NCBI GenBank assembly: GCA_902806595.1
Contig: CADCXC010000013.1
Coordinates: forward strand, 186,001 to 250,000
Length of the DNA stretch: 64,000 nt
From: Pyrenopolyporus hunteri
Lineage: Eukaryota; Ascomycota; Sordariomycetes; Xylariales; Hypoxylaceae
Direction of reading: 5' to 3'
Below, one piece after another: positions 15,796-26,991 of the stretch (position 1 is the stretch's first letter; every line of letters begins with the position of its first letter). The position numbers and the translations under genes were made by a program. A model generated the notes under the pieces. The model was not told the DNA's origin. It did not search any database and saw only the letters and a list, made by a program, of their open reading frames with translations.

Positions 15796-16046
15796 TCGTT
15801 AATAAATAACCGGAAAATTATTATATAATCGTATAATAAAAAATACGAAATAAAATAAATTAATTAAATTATATATATTTAAAAATTATAAATAAATTAA
15901 CTTCGTATTAATCGATATTTATACTCGTTTTAAAAATATATACCCTAAATCTTCGTTATATAAAATAATAAAATATCTAATAAAAACATATTTATTATTA
16001 TTATCGCTACAATAAATACTTTAATATAAAATTACATTATTATAAT
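15796..16046 (+). repeat. ~250 bp dispersed element, copy D
   Basis: Aligns closely with copy C along its whole length: a CGTTAATAAATAACCGG start, an ATCGTATAAT half of the palindrome, a CTTCGTATTAATCGATATTT middle shared word for word with copy C, and an ACATTATTATA end. It is preceded by an (ATA)n-rich stretch at 15,600-15,780. Confidence 0.6.
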
Positions 16047-16554
16047 AACTTTAATATTTTATATTTATATTAATTTTTAAATTATCATTCGTATCGTCGT
16101 TTATATTACCGTTTATATTATCATTTCCGATATTTACTTTAATATACAAACATATTTTATATAAAGTTATTTAAATTACGTAACGATATAATAAACCCCC
16201 GTAAAATATTTTATTTCAATTTTATTAACTTCGTAATATTACGAAACGAAATTTAAATACTAAAAACTAATTATATTAATTTTATAAAAAATTAAAAAAA
16301 AAAAATTAAAAAGTAGTTCGAAAATTTATAATTTAATATATATATAACGCAACGAACCACCTCGTATTTTATTATTTTATAAAGTTAAAATATAACGAAA
16401 TTAATAAACTCGATAAAATTTAATACGACGTATAATATTAAAAATTAAAAATCGAATTTTATTAATATTATATATATATAAAAAAAAAAAAAAAAAAATT
16501 AAACCGTAATTTTATACATAAACTTTAACAACATACCTAACCGAAACTTTAATG

Positions 16555-16815
16555 TCGATATAATAATATAACTTAATATTAAAATATCTATCGTAACGAT
16601 AATAACAATAAATATACCTTCATTAAATACCTCGTCGCTTTACGCGATAAAAACTTAAAATATAAACTTTTAAAAAAAATATAAATACCGATTAATACGA
16701 AATTAACCTATCCATAACTTTTATACACATATAATTCAATTAATTCTTTTTATTTTCGTACTTCCTATTATACGATCGTATAATAACCTCCCGATCATTA
16801 ATTAACGACCCTTTA
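16555..16815 (-). repeat. ~250 bp dispersed element, copy E (inverted, least mutated)
   Basis: The reverse-strand copy. Read on the minus strand it begins with GTTAATTAATGATCGGGAGG and the palindrome ATTATACGATCGTATAAT, then TTTCGTATTAATCGGTATTT, and ends past GTTATTATCGTTACGATAGA. It keeps more G and C outside CpG than the other copies, so it is the best guide to the ancestral sequence. A second partial match to the palindrome end lies just beyond it, at about 16,832-16,875. Confidence 0.6.
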
Positions 16816-18717
16816 TTTACTCAACACTAATTTACGATCGTATAATAACTTTTCGATTATTAATTAATAATTTATTATAATTCGATACAATAAACTTAAC
16901 CCTACTAAACAACCAACACCGAACCTTCGATCGAATACGCCGTCGAAACTTAAATATAAAACCGTAATTTTTCGAACCGCAATTTAATTTTTTTTTTTTT
17001 TTTTTTTATAATATTAACGAAATTTTATTCCTAATTTTTAATACTCCGCACCGTACTACGACCTTTTATCCACTTAATAATTAATTATTTAATAAAGTTA
17101 AATTAACCGCATTAAATCGTAATATTTACTACCTATTAATTTAATTAACTTTTATAAAAAAAAATATTAAAATATAATAAATTAAATTTCATACTTTTAA
17201 ATTTATAATATATATAATCGTAATAATAATTATTTTTAAAATATATTTCGAAATTATTAAAAATTCGTTTCGAATTTAACTTTTCTTCTAAAAAAACTAA
17301 ACAAATTTATCTAAACTTTAAAACAACCACGCCGCAAATTCTAACCTTATAAACTATATTATACGTTTAATAAAAAAACGTAAATTATATTAAATAAACG
17401 TCAATTAATTAATTAATTATTTAAACGCACCGTTCATTTATTTTCCCTTTTAACTTATTTTTTTATAATAACATTTATTAATTTTTAATAAAAATATATC
17501 TAATAAATATTATTACGTAATACTTAATTTTATAACCGTATATTTATATTATTTTAAAATGTAATATATTAATTATTATATTTTAATATTTTTTTTTATA
17601 AAAAAACGATTCGATCGATAAATAACGTAAAAAATCATTCGCGTTATAAATAATTTTTTTATTTAAAGGAATTTATTATTTAACCCTTAATTCGATTATA
17701 TTATAATTATATAATTTCGTAAATTAATATTATTTTTTATAAACTAACCTTTATTAATTATAAAAACTTTAAATATAATATTATATTTTTCTTTTAATTT
17801 AACGTTAATTAACTTTAATAAAAAAAAATTTAATAATAAACGCGGCGTTATTTATAATTAATTTTAATAATAAAAATACTTTTTTTTTTTAAAAAAAACG
17901 TTATTAATTAAACCTATATTAAATAATATAACCCTATTTTAATTTTATTAAAAGGAAAATATTTATTACCATTTTAAATTTAAATTTAATAACGCGGTAT
18001 AAACCGCGATATTTCGGCTATAATATTTAAAATAATAATAATACTCCCACCCTTTTTTTCCCCCTTTTTTCGAAACTTTTAATTTTATATTAAACGAAAA
18101 TAATAAAACGAATAAACTTCGATAATTATTAATTAAATTAAATAATTATTTAATTTATTTATAATTTTAAATATATAAAAATACGATTAAATACGTATAT
18201 TAATTTAAACTTAAATATTCTTTTTATAACCCTTACGTCCTTCGTTAATAAACTTTAAAAATTATTAACAATAAATCGAAAAAAAAAAAAAAAAAAAAAA
18301 TTATTAAATAATTTATAAATGATAACATTTTTTTTTACTATTATAAATCATTCGTTTAACTTTTAATATATAATTATTATAAAAACCCTTTATTAATTAT
18401 ACCCTATAATATACGATTAATTAATATAACAAAATCGAACGTTTAAATTATTTTTCGAAATTTAAAATTTAAATTTAGGTATATATTTAATAAAATACCT
18501 ATTATTTTTATAAACATCGATCGCGTTTATATAATTACTTTTAATAATAAAAATAAATGTAAATAAATTTAATTCGAATAATCGTATCGAATTAATAAAA
18601 TTACGAAGCGATGGTTTTTTTATAAATTTAATTTCGTTAACGAAAATAAAATTATTATTTCGAATACGTTTCTTTTCGCGGTTATTATTAAAGTTAATTA
18701 AATTTTTATATTTTTTA

Positions 18718-18915
18718 AATTTTAATCTATAACAAATTAAATTTATAAAAATTCGATTTTTTTTTAAAAAATAATTAATATCGAAATTATTATCGATGTA
18801 TTCGCCGCTATTAAAATCGAATCGACTTTCGTATCTTTCGAATTTTAATTTATAATAAATTAAATTTATAAAAATTCGATATTTTTTTAAAGTATTATTA
18901 ATATTAAAAATATTT
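18718..18915. repeat. Local direct repeat, about 120 bp spacing
   Basis: A segment beginning near 18,718 (TTTTAATCTATAACAAATTA, then AAATTTATAAAAATTCGAT) recurs near 18,840 with only transition-type differences. It looks like a decayed tandem duplication next to the fossil coding tract. Confidence 0.5.
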
Positions 18916-18954
18916 ACGTTATTAACTTCGTTATTAAATTAATTATCGTTTTTA

Positions 18955-19257
18955 TTGCCGTTTTTATTATTTTTTATATTATTATTATCGTTATTATTTT
19001 TGTTACTATTTTTATTACTACTTTTACTACTTTTTTCGTCGTTTTTTTTATCGCTTTTTTCGTCGTTTTTTTCGTTACCTTTTTCGTCGCCCCTTTCGTC
19101 GCCCTTTTCGTCGCCCCTTTCGTTACCCTTTTCGTCGTTATCTTATTATTTATTAATATTATTCCCTAAATTATCTAATTTATATTTTTTATTAAACGGC
19201 GATTTAAATTACGATTTAAATTTAAACGATTTAATATTTTTATTCGACCGTATTTAA
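18955..19257 (-). pseudogene. Fossil coding tract with a 12-bp (DEKG)n-type repeat
   Basis: On the minus strand, 19,020-19,145 reads as a 12-bp periodic coding repeat, GAC GAA AAG GGC and variants, giving Asp-Glu-Lys/Arg-Gly units that grade into Asn/Ser/Lys-rich units. Every C in the best units sits in CpG, which would explain why this tract escaped the C-to-T mutation that erased its surroundings. The plus-strand Leu/Ser/Phe-rich open frame over the same bases is its shadow. The origin is unknown: a low-complexity part of a transposon protein or of a lost host gene. No intact frame extends into the flanks. Confidence 0.4.
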
Positions 19258-20914
19258 TATTTATTATTAACGAAAAATATTAATGTTTTTTTAATTTTAT
19301 AAATATATTTATATTTTTTCGAAATAATATTATATATCTTAAAAAACTTTAATACATTTTTATGTAAAATTAACATATAATAAATATTAAAAAAGTTTTA
19401 AATAAATCGAATTAAATAATATACAAAAAAAATATTATAAAAAAAATTTAATTATCGATTATAATAATTAATAAAATACTTTTAATTAATATAATTATCA
19501 TCGAATGGTTTTTATATAATATAAGTATAAAACACATATTAAAAATTACCATAACCTATAAACGTTATACGTTTCGAAAATATAAAAAATATCCTTAAAT
19601 CGTAAATATAATATAAATTATAACGGAGAAAAATTTTATTATATTATTCGTCCCGATTAAAGTCGTAACTTATCTAACCCGATATATATAAACGTATATC
19701 GTTTCGCGCGAATTAATATTTAATTTTTTTTTCGTAAAAAAGTACGTAACATTTATCGACGAAATAAACGTTTTCGATTAAATAATAATTTATAAATTTC
19801 TATTACCCGCGGAAAAATTTAAACGTTTTAAAAAATCTAAATACCTTTAATAATTTATCTTTTTTCGAATACATTTAATCTTCGAAAAATATAATAATTA
19901 AATAATTATATCCGTTAAAATTTATTAAAATAATTATTAATAAAAGGAAATATAATAATAAAAAACATACACATACGTTCGATGTTTTTTTAAATTTATA
20001 TTTTTAATTATATAAATAAAAATAATAAAAAAATTTTTTAAATTATTTTTCGAAATTTTTTCGACGGCGAAAACTTTTTTAACGATTCGAACGGTTTAAA
20101 TATCTAAAAAAAATATTTTTTATTTTATAAAATTAAATTATCTTTAATCGAATTAATACGATTATTCCCTTCTCGATTTTTAAATAAATATAAATTATCC
20201 GAAAAAATATTTTCCCTTAATCTTTCGTCGTTACGTTAATAATTTCTAATTACGATATAATAAATATAATATATTAAATAATATAAAATACCTCTACCGT
20301 TTAAATCGTCGAAATATAATAATAAATCGTAATTATATTTATAATTTAAATAAAAAATTTCGATCTTTAAAACAATTTAATTATACGAAAAACTTAATAA
20401 TATAATTTTTTTAAAAGCGTTTATATTTAAATATTTAAATTTATTAATTTCGACGTTATATATCGATAAAATCGACTCGTCGATTAAAAATATTAAATTA
20501 ATAATTAAAAATAATATACCGCCGGTCGAATATAATAAATCGTTAATCGAAAACAATAAATTATTTAATAAAAAAAACGGGTTAAATTTTTTTATAATCG
20601 CATTAAACGGTGAAATATCTTTACTTTTTCCTTTTCCTACTTTTTTCTTTTTCGATGATATATCGCATACGTTAAATCGTAAAATTTAAACTTAATTACG
20701 TCGTAAATTTATAAAATATATAAAATTACTTCTAATAATAATTAATTAATAATTTTTATTACCTTATTTAAATACTTAAATAAATATTTAATTTAATTAA
20801 TATCTTTTAACATTACATAATTAAATAAAAATATACGTTAAACTATATATATAACTTTAACAGTTAAAAATACGATATATCGCACTATATATTAAACAAT
20901 ACGGTAAAATAAAA

Positions 20915-21929
20915 ATGAATGGCGGTTTGACGGTTTCCAGGACTTCGTCCAGCTTAATTACTCATTCTTAATACATTTAAGTGATGGCGGCTTAAGCTGA
21001 AAGGATGGAGGCTGGGGATTTAAGCTTTAATGCACAGTAAAGGCGTGGTAATACCGAAGGTCTATCCCACCTGGAGTCTAGGATTTGCTAGAAGTGACAG
21101 CCGATAGAAAAGATTGTAGATTCACAAGATTTAAGTCGGCACTGCGTTGAAAGGTTATTACTGAGTCTCTTCGAGGTGGTATTCCTAATAAGCTGTTGGT
21201 TCCGTTTGTAAGCCTCCGGGTCATCATGAGAGGTCTTGGCGTCAATAATGGCACCAAGGAAAAAAAAAAAAAAAAAAAAACAAGACGAGATAAAAGAAAA
21301 AGAAGAAGGCCTCTCTACGGGGCTGTGGAACCTATTTTGGGGTGTGTCAAGTATATTCTTTAGGACTAATAAGAGTCGGGCAAACGATGGGGCCAAAATC
21401 ATATTGGTATAAGACGTACGTACGACATCGAACGGTCCACTCATGGCTTATTGTCGCAGGATATATGCTGTTATAGGACAGATGATGGAACAACCCATTT
21501 AATTAATAATGGGGTGTTGAAATCTTTCATCGCATACATAGGCGCGTGATGATAAGCTTACGCCGCTTAACTCTCCCATCTAGGCTTCCAAGACGCGACC
21601 TAAGTTATATTAGATGCAATCCTAAGTTGTGTGTTACTCTGTAATTGTGTAGGACTCCCGCTGCTTTAGTTTCGTTGGTTATGGGTTTGAGAGAATATAC
21701 CGATGAAGTCTCGAAACAACCTGACCAACGGGGCGTGGCGCGGGGCGGTATAGCGCGAAGCGTTATTCGTATACGGGTAACTTGGGGGAGCCGCGTTTTG
21801 GATAGCGACTTATCGAATGCCCATTTTGATGTAAATAGGGCAGTCTCGGAGCGCAAGCGGTTTATTTTGCGTCCGCGGCGGGAGCAGCATCTCAACGGAT
21901 GTCTAGTGCCATCCCTCTTTTCGCGTATC
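20915..21929. other. Upstream region of the LysM gene; no supported gene
   Basis: Normal base composition returns abruptly at about 20,915. The kilobase holds a 20-nt poly-A run near 21,260 and scattered open frames. One 118-codon minus-strand frame (21,088-21,444) reads a Phe run across the poly-A tract and resembles nothing I recognise. An open frame runs into the LysM gene from 21,645, but its residues upstream of 21,930 look like translated leader. This stretch probably holds the promoter and 5' leader. Confidence 0.5.
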
Positions 21930-24609
21930 ATGGATTCCCTTTCGCGACTACGCTGGTGGCTTCGTCTGTTTACGCTTCTTCGTCTCGTGTCTTCAGTTGA
22001 TGCTGATATTCAGCTCTTCACTCCCGAAACCGCTCCCTCGTCTCTGTCTGAGGGATGTCTGGCCGCCTTGACTGCAGAAGTGCCTTGTGGCCCGATGGTA
22101 CCTAGGTTCCGGTACGGCTACTTTTATCCAGAATCAACTCTGAATAGCTCTTGCACGCAGCAGTGCGACACGGCGTTGGCCTTATACGAGTCCGATGTGG
22201 TCTCCGCCTGCAGCGGCGACGTGTGGGAAGGTTATGACGATGAGGGTGATGCTCCTTTGGGCTGGATTCCTAGCCTTCTCCGTTACCAATACTCTTTGAC
22301 GTGCTTGCAAGATAGCGGCCGGTGGTGCAATATTGTCACAGGAACCGCGGCCGTCATTGCTGACCCTGGAGGTAAATCGTCTTCGTACCAATGTTCGATG
22401 CTGGGTTACTTTATATCGGAAAGAAGCTAACGGGAGAACTGAACGGAATAGAAAGCCCGATCCGCTTCTCTGATGTAGTTGCGAATGGAACGGATATCAG
22501 CCCTTGCGATATGTGCTTTATAAAAAGTTTGAGGATCCAAGCGAGCGTTCCTTACTACGACGGGCCGGCTATCGTGAGCCAATCCATCTACGAATCTAAG
22601 ACGTCCAGCTGCGGTATCGATGACATGCCTCGAACTACGTCTTCTCTACCTGTCGCCATGTTAGAACTTGTTTACTTTTCTGTTTTTATCTTAGTTGTTT
22701 GGGTTACTCACTACTGCAAATAGAGAACCTTTGCCTGACCCGACGCCGACTCCCTGTGCCGGGGAAACCTATGAACTGCAGCCAAACCAGGACTGCCATT
22801 CGGTGTCGTTGTCCCAGAAGATCGGGACCGCCTGGCTTCTTTCCGATAACCAACTCGGGGCTTGGTGCAACGACTTTCCGACTAGCGGCACCCTCTGCCT
22901 TGTGAATAAGTGCGAGGTGGCTACGGTTCAAGCAAACGCTACGTGCAATGGCATTGCTAGAAGCGCAAACATCACCGAGGTTCAGCTCAAGGCGTGGAAT
23001 CCCGTAAGTTACAACCTCCTAACGTGATACTTCGATCGCGGTAGAGCGAGTATTGTTGACCGTCCCATAAGGTGCTGAATGCTGGCTGTTATAACATCGG
23101 CAGAATGGAAGGCGACCAACTCTGCATTTCTCCTCCGGGAGAGGTATACGATGATCCACCAGCGACTACGCTCGCACCAACCACCGCGATAACGCCAGCC
23201 CCCGTGCCGACCGACATCGCCGAAGGTACCACTCAAAGATGCGGCAAATACTATAAAGTCCAACCTGACGAGTACTGCAACCTCTTGGTTGTTAGATTCA
23301 GCATTTCGCTTGAGGACTTCCTGTTCCTTAACCCGAGTCTCTACGAGAACTGCACCAACTTGTATGCCCGTGAGAGCTACTGCATCCAACCCGTCGGCGA
23401 TAGTATGTCCATTTTCCATTTCCTGGTCTTGACAAAGTATTTCAGTAATTAGCACGTACTAAGCAGGTATCGCCTAGTCAATACTTATTCGGGGAGACCG
23501 GGTTGGAGACCGACGGATATCACCACCGTGCCATTCTCGTCGGCCGTTCCGGCAGCATCAGCCAGCACGACCGAACCGATCGTGAAGTTGCCGACGAAGC
23601 TTCCGATGGCCCCGGGGACCCGTAACGACTGTTACCGATACTTCGACGGCGCGGATTTCCAGGATGCCAGCGCACTCGAAGGCACGTCCTGGCTCAACCA
23701 ATGTCAGCGGGTGGCCGATCTGTACGGCGTGTCCTGGGACAACTTCGCTCTCTGGAACGGGGACTTGGCGAACATCACGAGCCCTGATTGCGCTTTTGAC
23801 CCGGATACGCGTTACTGCGGCAAGCAATACCGTGGCGATCCTGCGCCCGAACCGGTGCTCCCAGAATACACATTTCCAATTAGGGTAGGTAGTCCCCTTG
23901 ACCGAGAGAGAGGCAAGCCGTGCTAGTAGCTGACCTGACGCTCGTAGGACGGTGCAATTGATACCTGTACAAGATTCGTAGACTTACCGGATGGTTGGGA
24001 GTGGTATGTACCTACCTACCTCCCTACCTCCCTACCTACCTACATATTAGTCCTTGTGTAGTATAAGAAGTTTCGAGGCAGAGAAAAGACACTAATGCAC
24101 GGGACCCTGATAGCGCCGATTTCCTCGCTGGCTACGAATTAACCATTGCCCAGCTCTACGAGTACAATCCCGCAGTTGGGCCTGATTGTGCGAACCTCTG
24201 GCCGGGTAAGCTGATGAGAAATGATTCATATGTGTCTTGTCAACGCAGGGGGTGCTGATTCGCTGACGCGTCTGAACCAGATATGGCCTATTGCATCCGA
24301 GCACCGGGCTATACGGGACCAAGTGCGACAACGTCAGCGCCGACGAGCACGTCAACCTCGGTGCCCGCGCCGTCGCCGACACAGCCGGGCAATGCGGTGG
24401 ATAAATGCAATAACTACGCGCAGGCCCATGACGGGGACTTGTGCGGGAATTTCGCAGAACGCAACAACATCTCGCTTGAGCAGCTATACACGTGGAACAA
24501 GCTGCTGGGGAGCGACGGAAGCGGGTGCGCGAGCAATTTATGGGGGGGTTATTGGTATTGTATAGGCGTCCAGGAGGAGAGCAGGTTGAGACCTACTGGT
24601 AGCGCGTAG
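21930..24609 (+). CDS. Secreted multi-LysM protein (six LysM-type modules)
   Basis: Exons by eye: 21930-22371, 22452-22659, 22724-23003, 23072-23402, 23478-23884, 23948-24003, 24114-24205, 24281-24609. They join in frame to 714 residues, and introns carry GT donors and mostly CTAAC-like branch sites. ATG 21,930 starts a hydrophobic signal peptide (about residues 1-25); the frame is open upstream without a better start. A Cys-rich N-terminal region precedes six Cys-bounded LysM-type modules starting near residues 230, 280, 367, 472, 563 and 648, separated by Thr/Pro/Ser-rich linkers. Each ends in a typical NP...C...YC-type pattern. Fungal LysM proteins bind chitin or its oligomers outside the cell; in plant-associated fungi some shield chitin from host receptors. 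Which role applies here is unknown. The last acceptors (24,113 and 24,280) are less certain than the others. No frameshift or RIP damage is visible although AT blocks lie on both sides. Confidence 0.85.
24004..24113 (+). repeat. Intron 6 of the LysM gene with a (TACC)n tract
   Basis: The donor GTATGT leads straight into ACCTACCTACC/TCCCTACC repeats (about 24,008-24,043). The branch-like ACTAATG near 24,091 and acceptor GATAG at 24,113 restore the frame into the fifth module (WCADF). The alternative acceptor at 24,077 also keeps a frame but would insert 12 unexpected residues. Confidence 0.6.
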
Positions 24610-25449
24610 TAGCGCGTGTTTGGAAGTCCGCAAGGTGAGCTGTGTAGTTCGGAGCCGACCATCTATGTGGACGATGTTGTTGTTGTAGTAGTTGTTGTTG
24701 TGAGGTTCGAGTACGTAGGTGATCGATTTTAGGGCTTAATTATTGAACTTGTAGTACCTACGTGCAACCTTTTATACAGTGTGCTTCGCACTTTATTCCC
24801 GCAACTTAGTACTGCATAGGGTACGCGTATTGTATTTGCACAATACAATACGGCACAATTCCCTTACGAATTGCAATATAATTACAGTGCGATCCCCGCA
24901 CATGTACGGTATTTCAACGCTACGGGCATGTAACCGTAATATTCACAAGTACATATACTTGTGTAATGCTTACCGTCTAAGTACATTTCATATGGTTTTT
25001 CACCGATATAATACCTTGAGCCATTATCCCTGTACAGCACGTACGGAGGTGTGGTTACATGCGCTTGGTGCTAAGGTGCGCTGTACTTAGCAGCTGCATG
25101 CGCATGCGGTTGGCGAGTCGTGCCGCGGTAGATAGGTACCTACCTAACCTACCTACCTAGGTAGGTACCTACCTATACAATAATAAGGCCGCCATCCCTT
25201 CTTGTTCGTCTTATTCTTTTCCTCCCTCGTCTTTCTCCTCTCTCTAGGTATCTAGGGATTCAGTTTTAATGGTTACCCCCGAGGAGGGACTACAAGCATT
25301 TTTTACCTTGAATACCTACCTACCTACGCTATCAATGGATACACATTCACTCGCTTAGCACTTGCTCATAAATATAACTTACACGCCCAGAATCCCCTGA
25401 ATACATATTCAACTTACGAGACAACAATATAACATCGAATCCTGCGAAA
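24610..25449. other. Intergenic region between the LysM and F-box-like genes
   Basis: No convincing coding region. It holds a (GTT)n/(GTA)n-like tract at 24,678-24,702. A dense cluster of AGGTACCT/CCTACCTA tetranucleotide words at 25,131-25,177 can fold on itself because it contains both TACCTACC and GGTAGGTA, and a shorter run lies at 25,312-25,327. A pyrimidine-rich stretch (25,196-25,245) and about 80 bases of AT-richer leader precede the F-box-like start. Confidence 0.6.
25131..25177. repeat. GGTAGGTA/TACCTACC palindromic tetranucleotide cluster
   Basis: Alternating GGTAGGTACC and CCTACCTAGG words form overlapping perfect palindromes (for example CCTACCTAGGTAGG). The same word family recurs across the gene-bearing parts of the window (near 24,010, 25,315, 46,635, 46,790, 46,915, 49,185, 49,690 and 49,965) but I do not see it inside the AT blocks. 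Confidence 0.7.
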
Positions 25450-26991
25450 ATGGATAAGCTCCCACAAGAGATTTTTATGCGAATTGCCTCCTTCCTCCCC
25501 AGAACGCTAGGTGAGAGTGATGGCATGCCAGGTGTCGACGAACAGACGACGCTGGTTCGGCCTGCCATAGCAAGTGTGTCCCGCAGATGGCAAGATACTA
25601 TCGAGGCCCTTACCTTCCGGAACCTGCGCGTCAACCAAACGGAGCTTACCGCCTTCAGTTCGGTGCTCTCGAGCGCTCGTCGTCGTAAGCTACTGAGGAC
25701 TCTCGGTTTTGACGTACTGTTGCCGACTTACAGCGATGAGCTCTGTGCCGAGTACGAGACGGACCGGGAAAGGGAGATTAACGACGAGGTCGCCAGCGAC
25801 GCAGTGTCTCGTCTGCTTCATGAACTTGCGATATGGCCTGGGGACTTGAATATGACGCTTTACATCGATATGTACTCACCAATGGATGAATTGCATCGCG
25901 GGAACGAGAAATGGGAACAAGACCAATCAGCCGCCATGGTGGGAACTCGGAAAGATCTCTTCTCGGAACGTTACCGGTATTCCTACATCCGCATTACGGG
26001 TATCCCTCAACTGCGGGTTCCGTGCGTCGGTTCGTTTTACTTTCTACAAGAAACCCGCCCCCTAAACCCCGCCAGCATGGTCTCGGTTACGTCCGTATTC
26101 CCCAACCTCACGCGGGTCTCGTGGACTTACGAGGATGCCGTACCTTTCGCGGCTCTTCGAAAACAGCTTCGCGATGATTTTTCCGTCGCTCTGGAGCGAT
26201 TCGAATGCCCCCCGAGGGCGGATTCACTAGATATTGAGATCCAACTGAATTATATACACCCCTATCATAAACGTCTTCCGGACCTAAGAGGCTCGTGCCA
26301 GAATGACCCTCTGGGTATAGCACTGAATAATTTGATCAGCCGAAGCAATCTAAGGCAATTTAAATACGAAGGCCCGATCGACCCATCCTTCTTCTGGCCT
26401 GCCGTGTCTGACGAACCCCGTTCAGGTTGGTCATCGATTGAGAATATAACTGTCAGATTCCCGGGCACCAGCCCCTCCGGTCGATGGTATCTCAGGGGCC
26501 CAAAAGACGACGAACTTGACGACCCGACCGCCGAGGAGTGGTACTTCCCGCCCGGCTACGGCACCGAAGCTGATACTAAGGCCGCGCTGGCCTTCGCACG
26601 AACCATGGAGCGAAAAGTAGACTCGGACGGGGTTGCGGACGAACGGGACCGTCGCCGGTGGTTCCCTGACGATGCGGTTATGAACCCGCTGCTAGAAGCG
26701 TTCGCGCGCCGTCTGGCGAGTATGCCGTCTCTCGAGTCTGCGGTATTACAGATGATAATCGAATCGAATAGTTTCATGTATTTTGTGGAATACGGTGGAG
26801 AGCGCTTAGCGAGCTTCTATGAAGAATACACGGCAGACTCGGATCCGGTGCTGTTGCGGTCGCGGCCGCATTTTTACTTCTACTTCAACGGTTGGGTACC
26901 CAAGGAGCGAGTGGTGGACCTATTCCGTGTCGTCGGGAAAGAGAGATATGGGCACGACGCCCTCGTTACTTCCCTGCCATGCCCAGATTAA
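25450..26991 (+). CDS. F-box-like protein of filamentous fungi
   Basis: Single exon of 513 codons starting at ATG 25,450 with leader context GAAAATGG. The N-terminus (MDKLPQEIFMRIASFLPR) matches the LPxEI...I..FLP pattern of an F-box; residues 30-65 (VRPAIASVSRRWQDTIEALTFRNLRV) continue it in the way of the large fungal family of F-box proteins with short C-terminal domains. The rest has no motif I can name. F-box proteins link substrates to SCF ubiquitin ligases through Skp1; whether this divergent one does so is unknown. It lies in the small gene island between two hypermutated blocks, 840 bp downstream of the LysM gene and on the same strand. The frame is intact and the base composition is normal. 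Confidence 0.6.
   Translation: MDKLPQEIFMRIASFLPRTLGESDGMPGVDEQTTLVRPAIASVSRRWQDTIEALTFRNLRVNQTELTAFSSVLSSARRRKLLRTLGFDVLLPTYSDELCAEYETDREREINDEVASDAVSRLLHELAIWPGDLNMTLYIDMYSPMDELHRGNEKWEQDQSAAMVGTRKDLFSERYRYSYIRITGIPQLRVPCVGSFYFLQETRPLNPASMVSVTSVFPNLTRVSWTYEDAVPFAALRKQLRDDFSVALERFECPPRADSLDIEIQLNYIHPYHKRLPDLRGSCQNDPLGIALNNLISRSNLRQFKYEGPIDPSFFWPAVSDEPRSGWSSIENITVRFPGTSPSGRWYLRGPKDDELDDPTAEEWYFPPGYGTEADTKAALAFARTMERKVDSDGVADERDRRRWFPDDAVMNPLLEAFARRLASMPSLESAVLQMIIESNSFMYFVEYGGERLASFYEEYTADSDPVLLRSRPHFYFYFNGWVPKERVVDLFRVVGKERYGHDALVTSLPCPD

Larger units (their letters stand above)
1..20915. other. AT-rich hypermutated block 1 (RIP-like), no intact genes
   Basis: This stretch is extremely AT-rich and dense in stop codons on both strands. 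Most remaining G sits in CpG. In a 120-base sample (2,221-2,340) I count 12 C, 6 of them in CpG, and 7 G, 6 of them in CpG, so the plus strand has lost G outside CpG. This fits repeat-induced point mutation (RIP) of old transposable elements, here read mostly as C to T on the minus strand. The pattern is a patchwork: parts between about 7,300 and 13,900 look more mixed. Recognisable content is listed separately: five copies of a roughly 250 bp element, a 1.4 kb repeat shared with block 2, and a fossil coding tract near 19,100. There are also long poly-A runs near 4,640 and 18,280. The right edge is sharp, near 20,915. Confidence 0.85.

Noticed and set aside
18955..19257. Leu/Phe/Ser-rich plus-strand frame resembling a membrane protein
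   Set aside because: It is the antisense shadow of the acidic/basic 12-bp repeat; the minus reading has the coherent codon periodicity.
21088..21444. 118-codon minus frame upstream of the LysM gene
   Set aside because: It reads an eight-Phe run through a poly-A tract and has no family resemblance.
23461..23477. Acceptor CAG at 23,466 in the LysM gene
   Set aside because: It gives an immediate in-frame stop; TAG at 23,477 restores the family sequence INTYSGRPGW.
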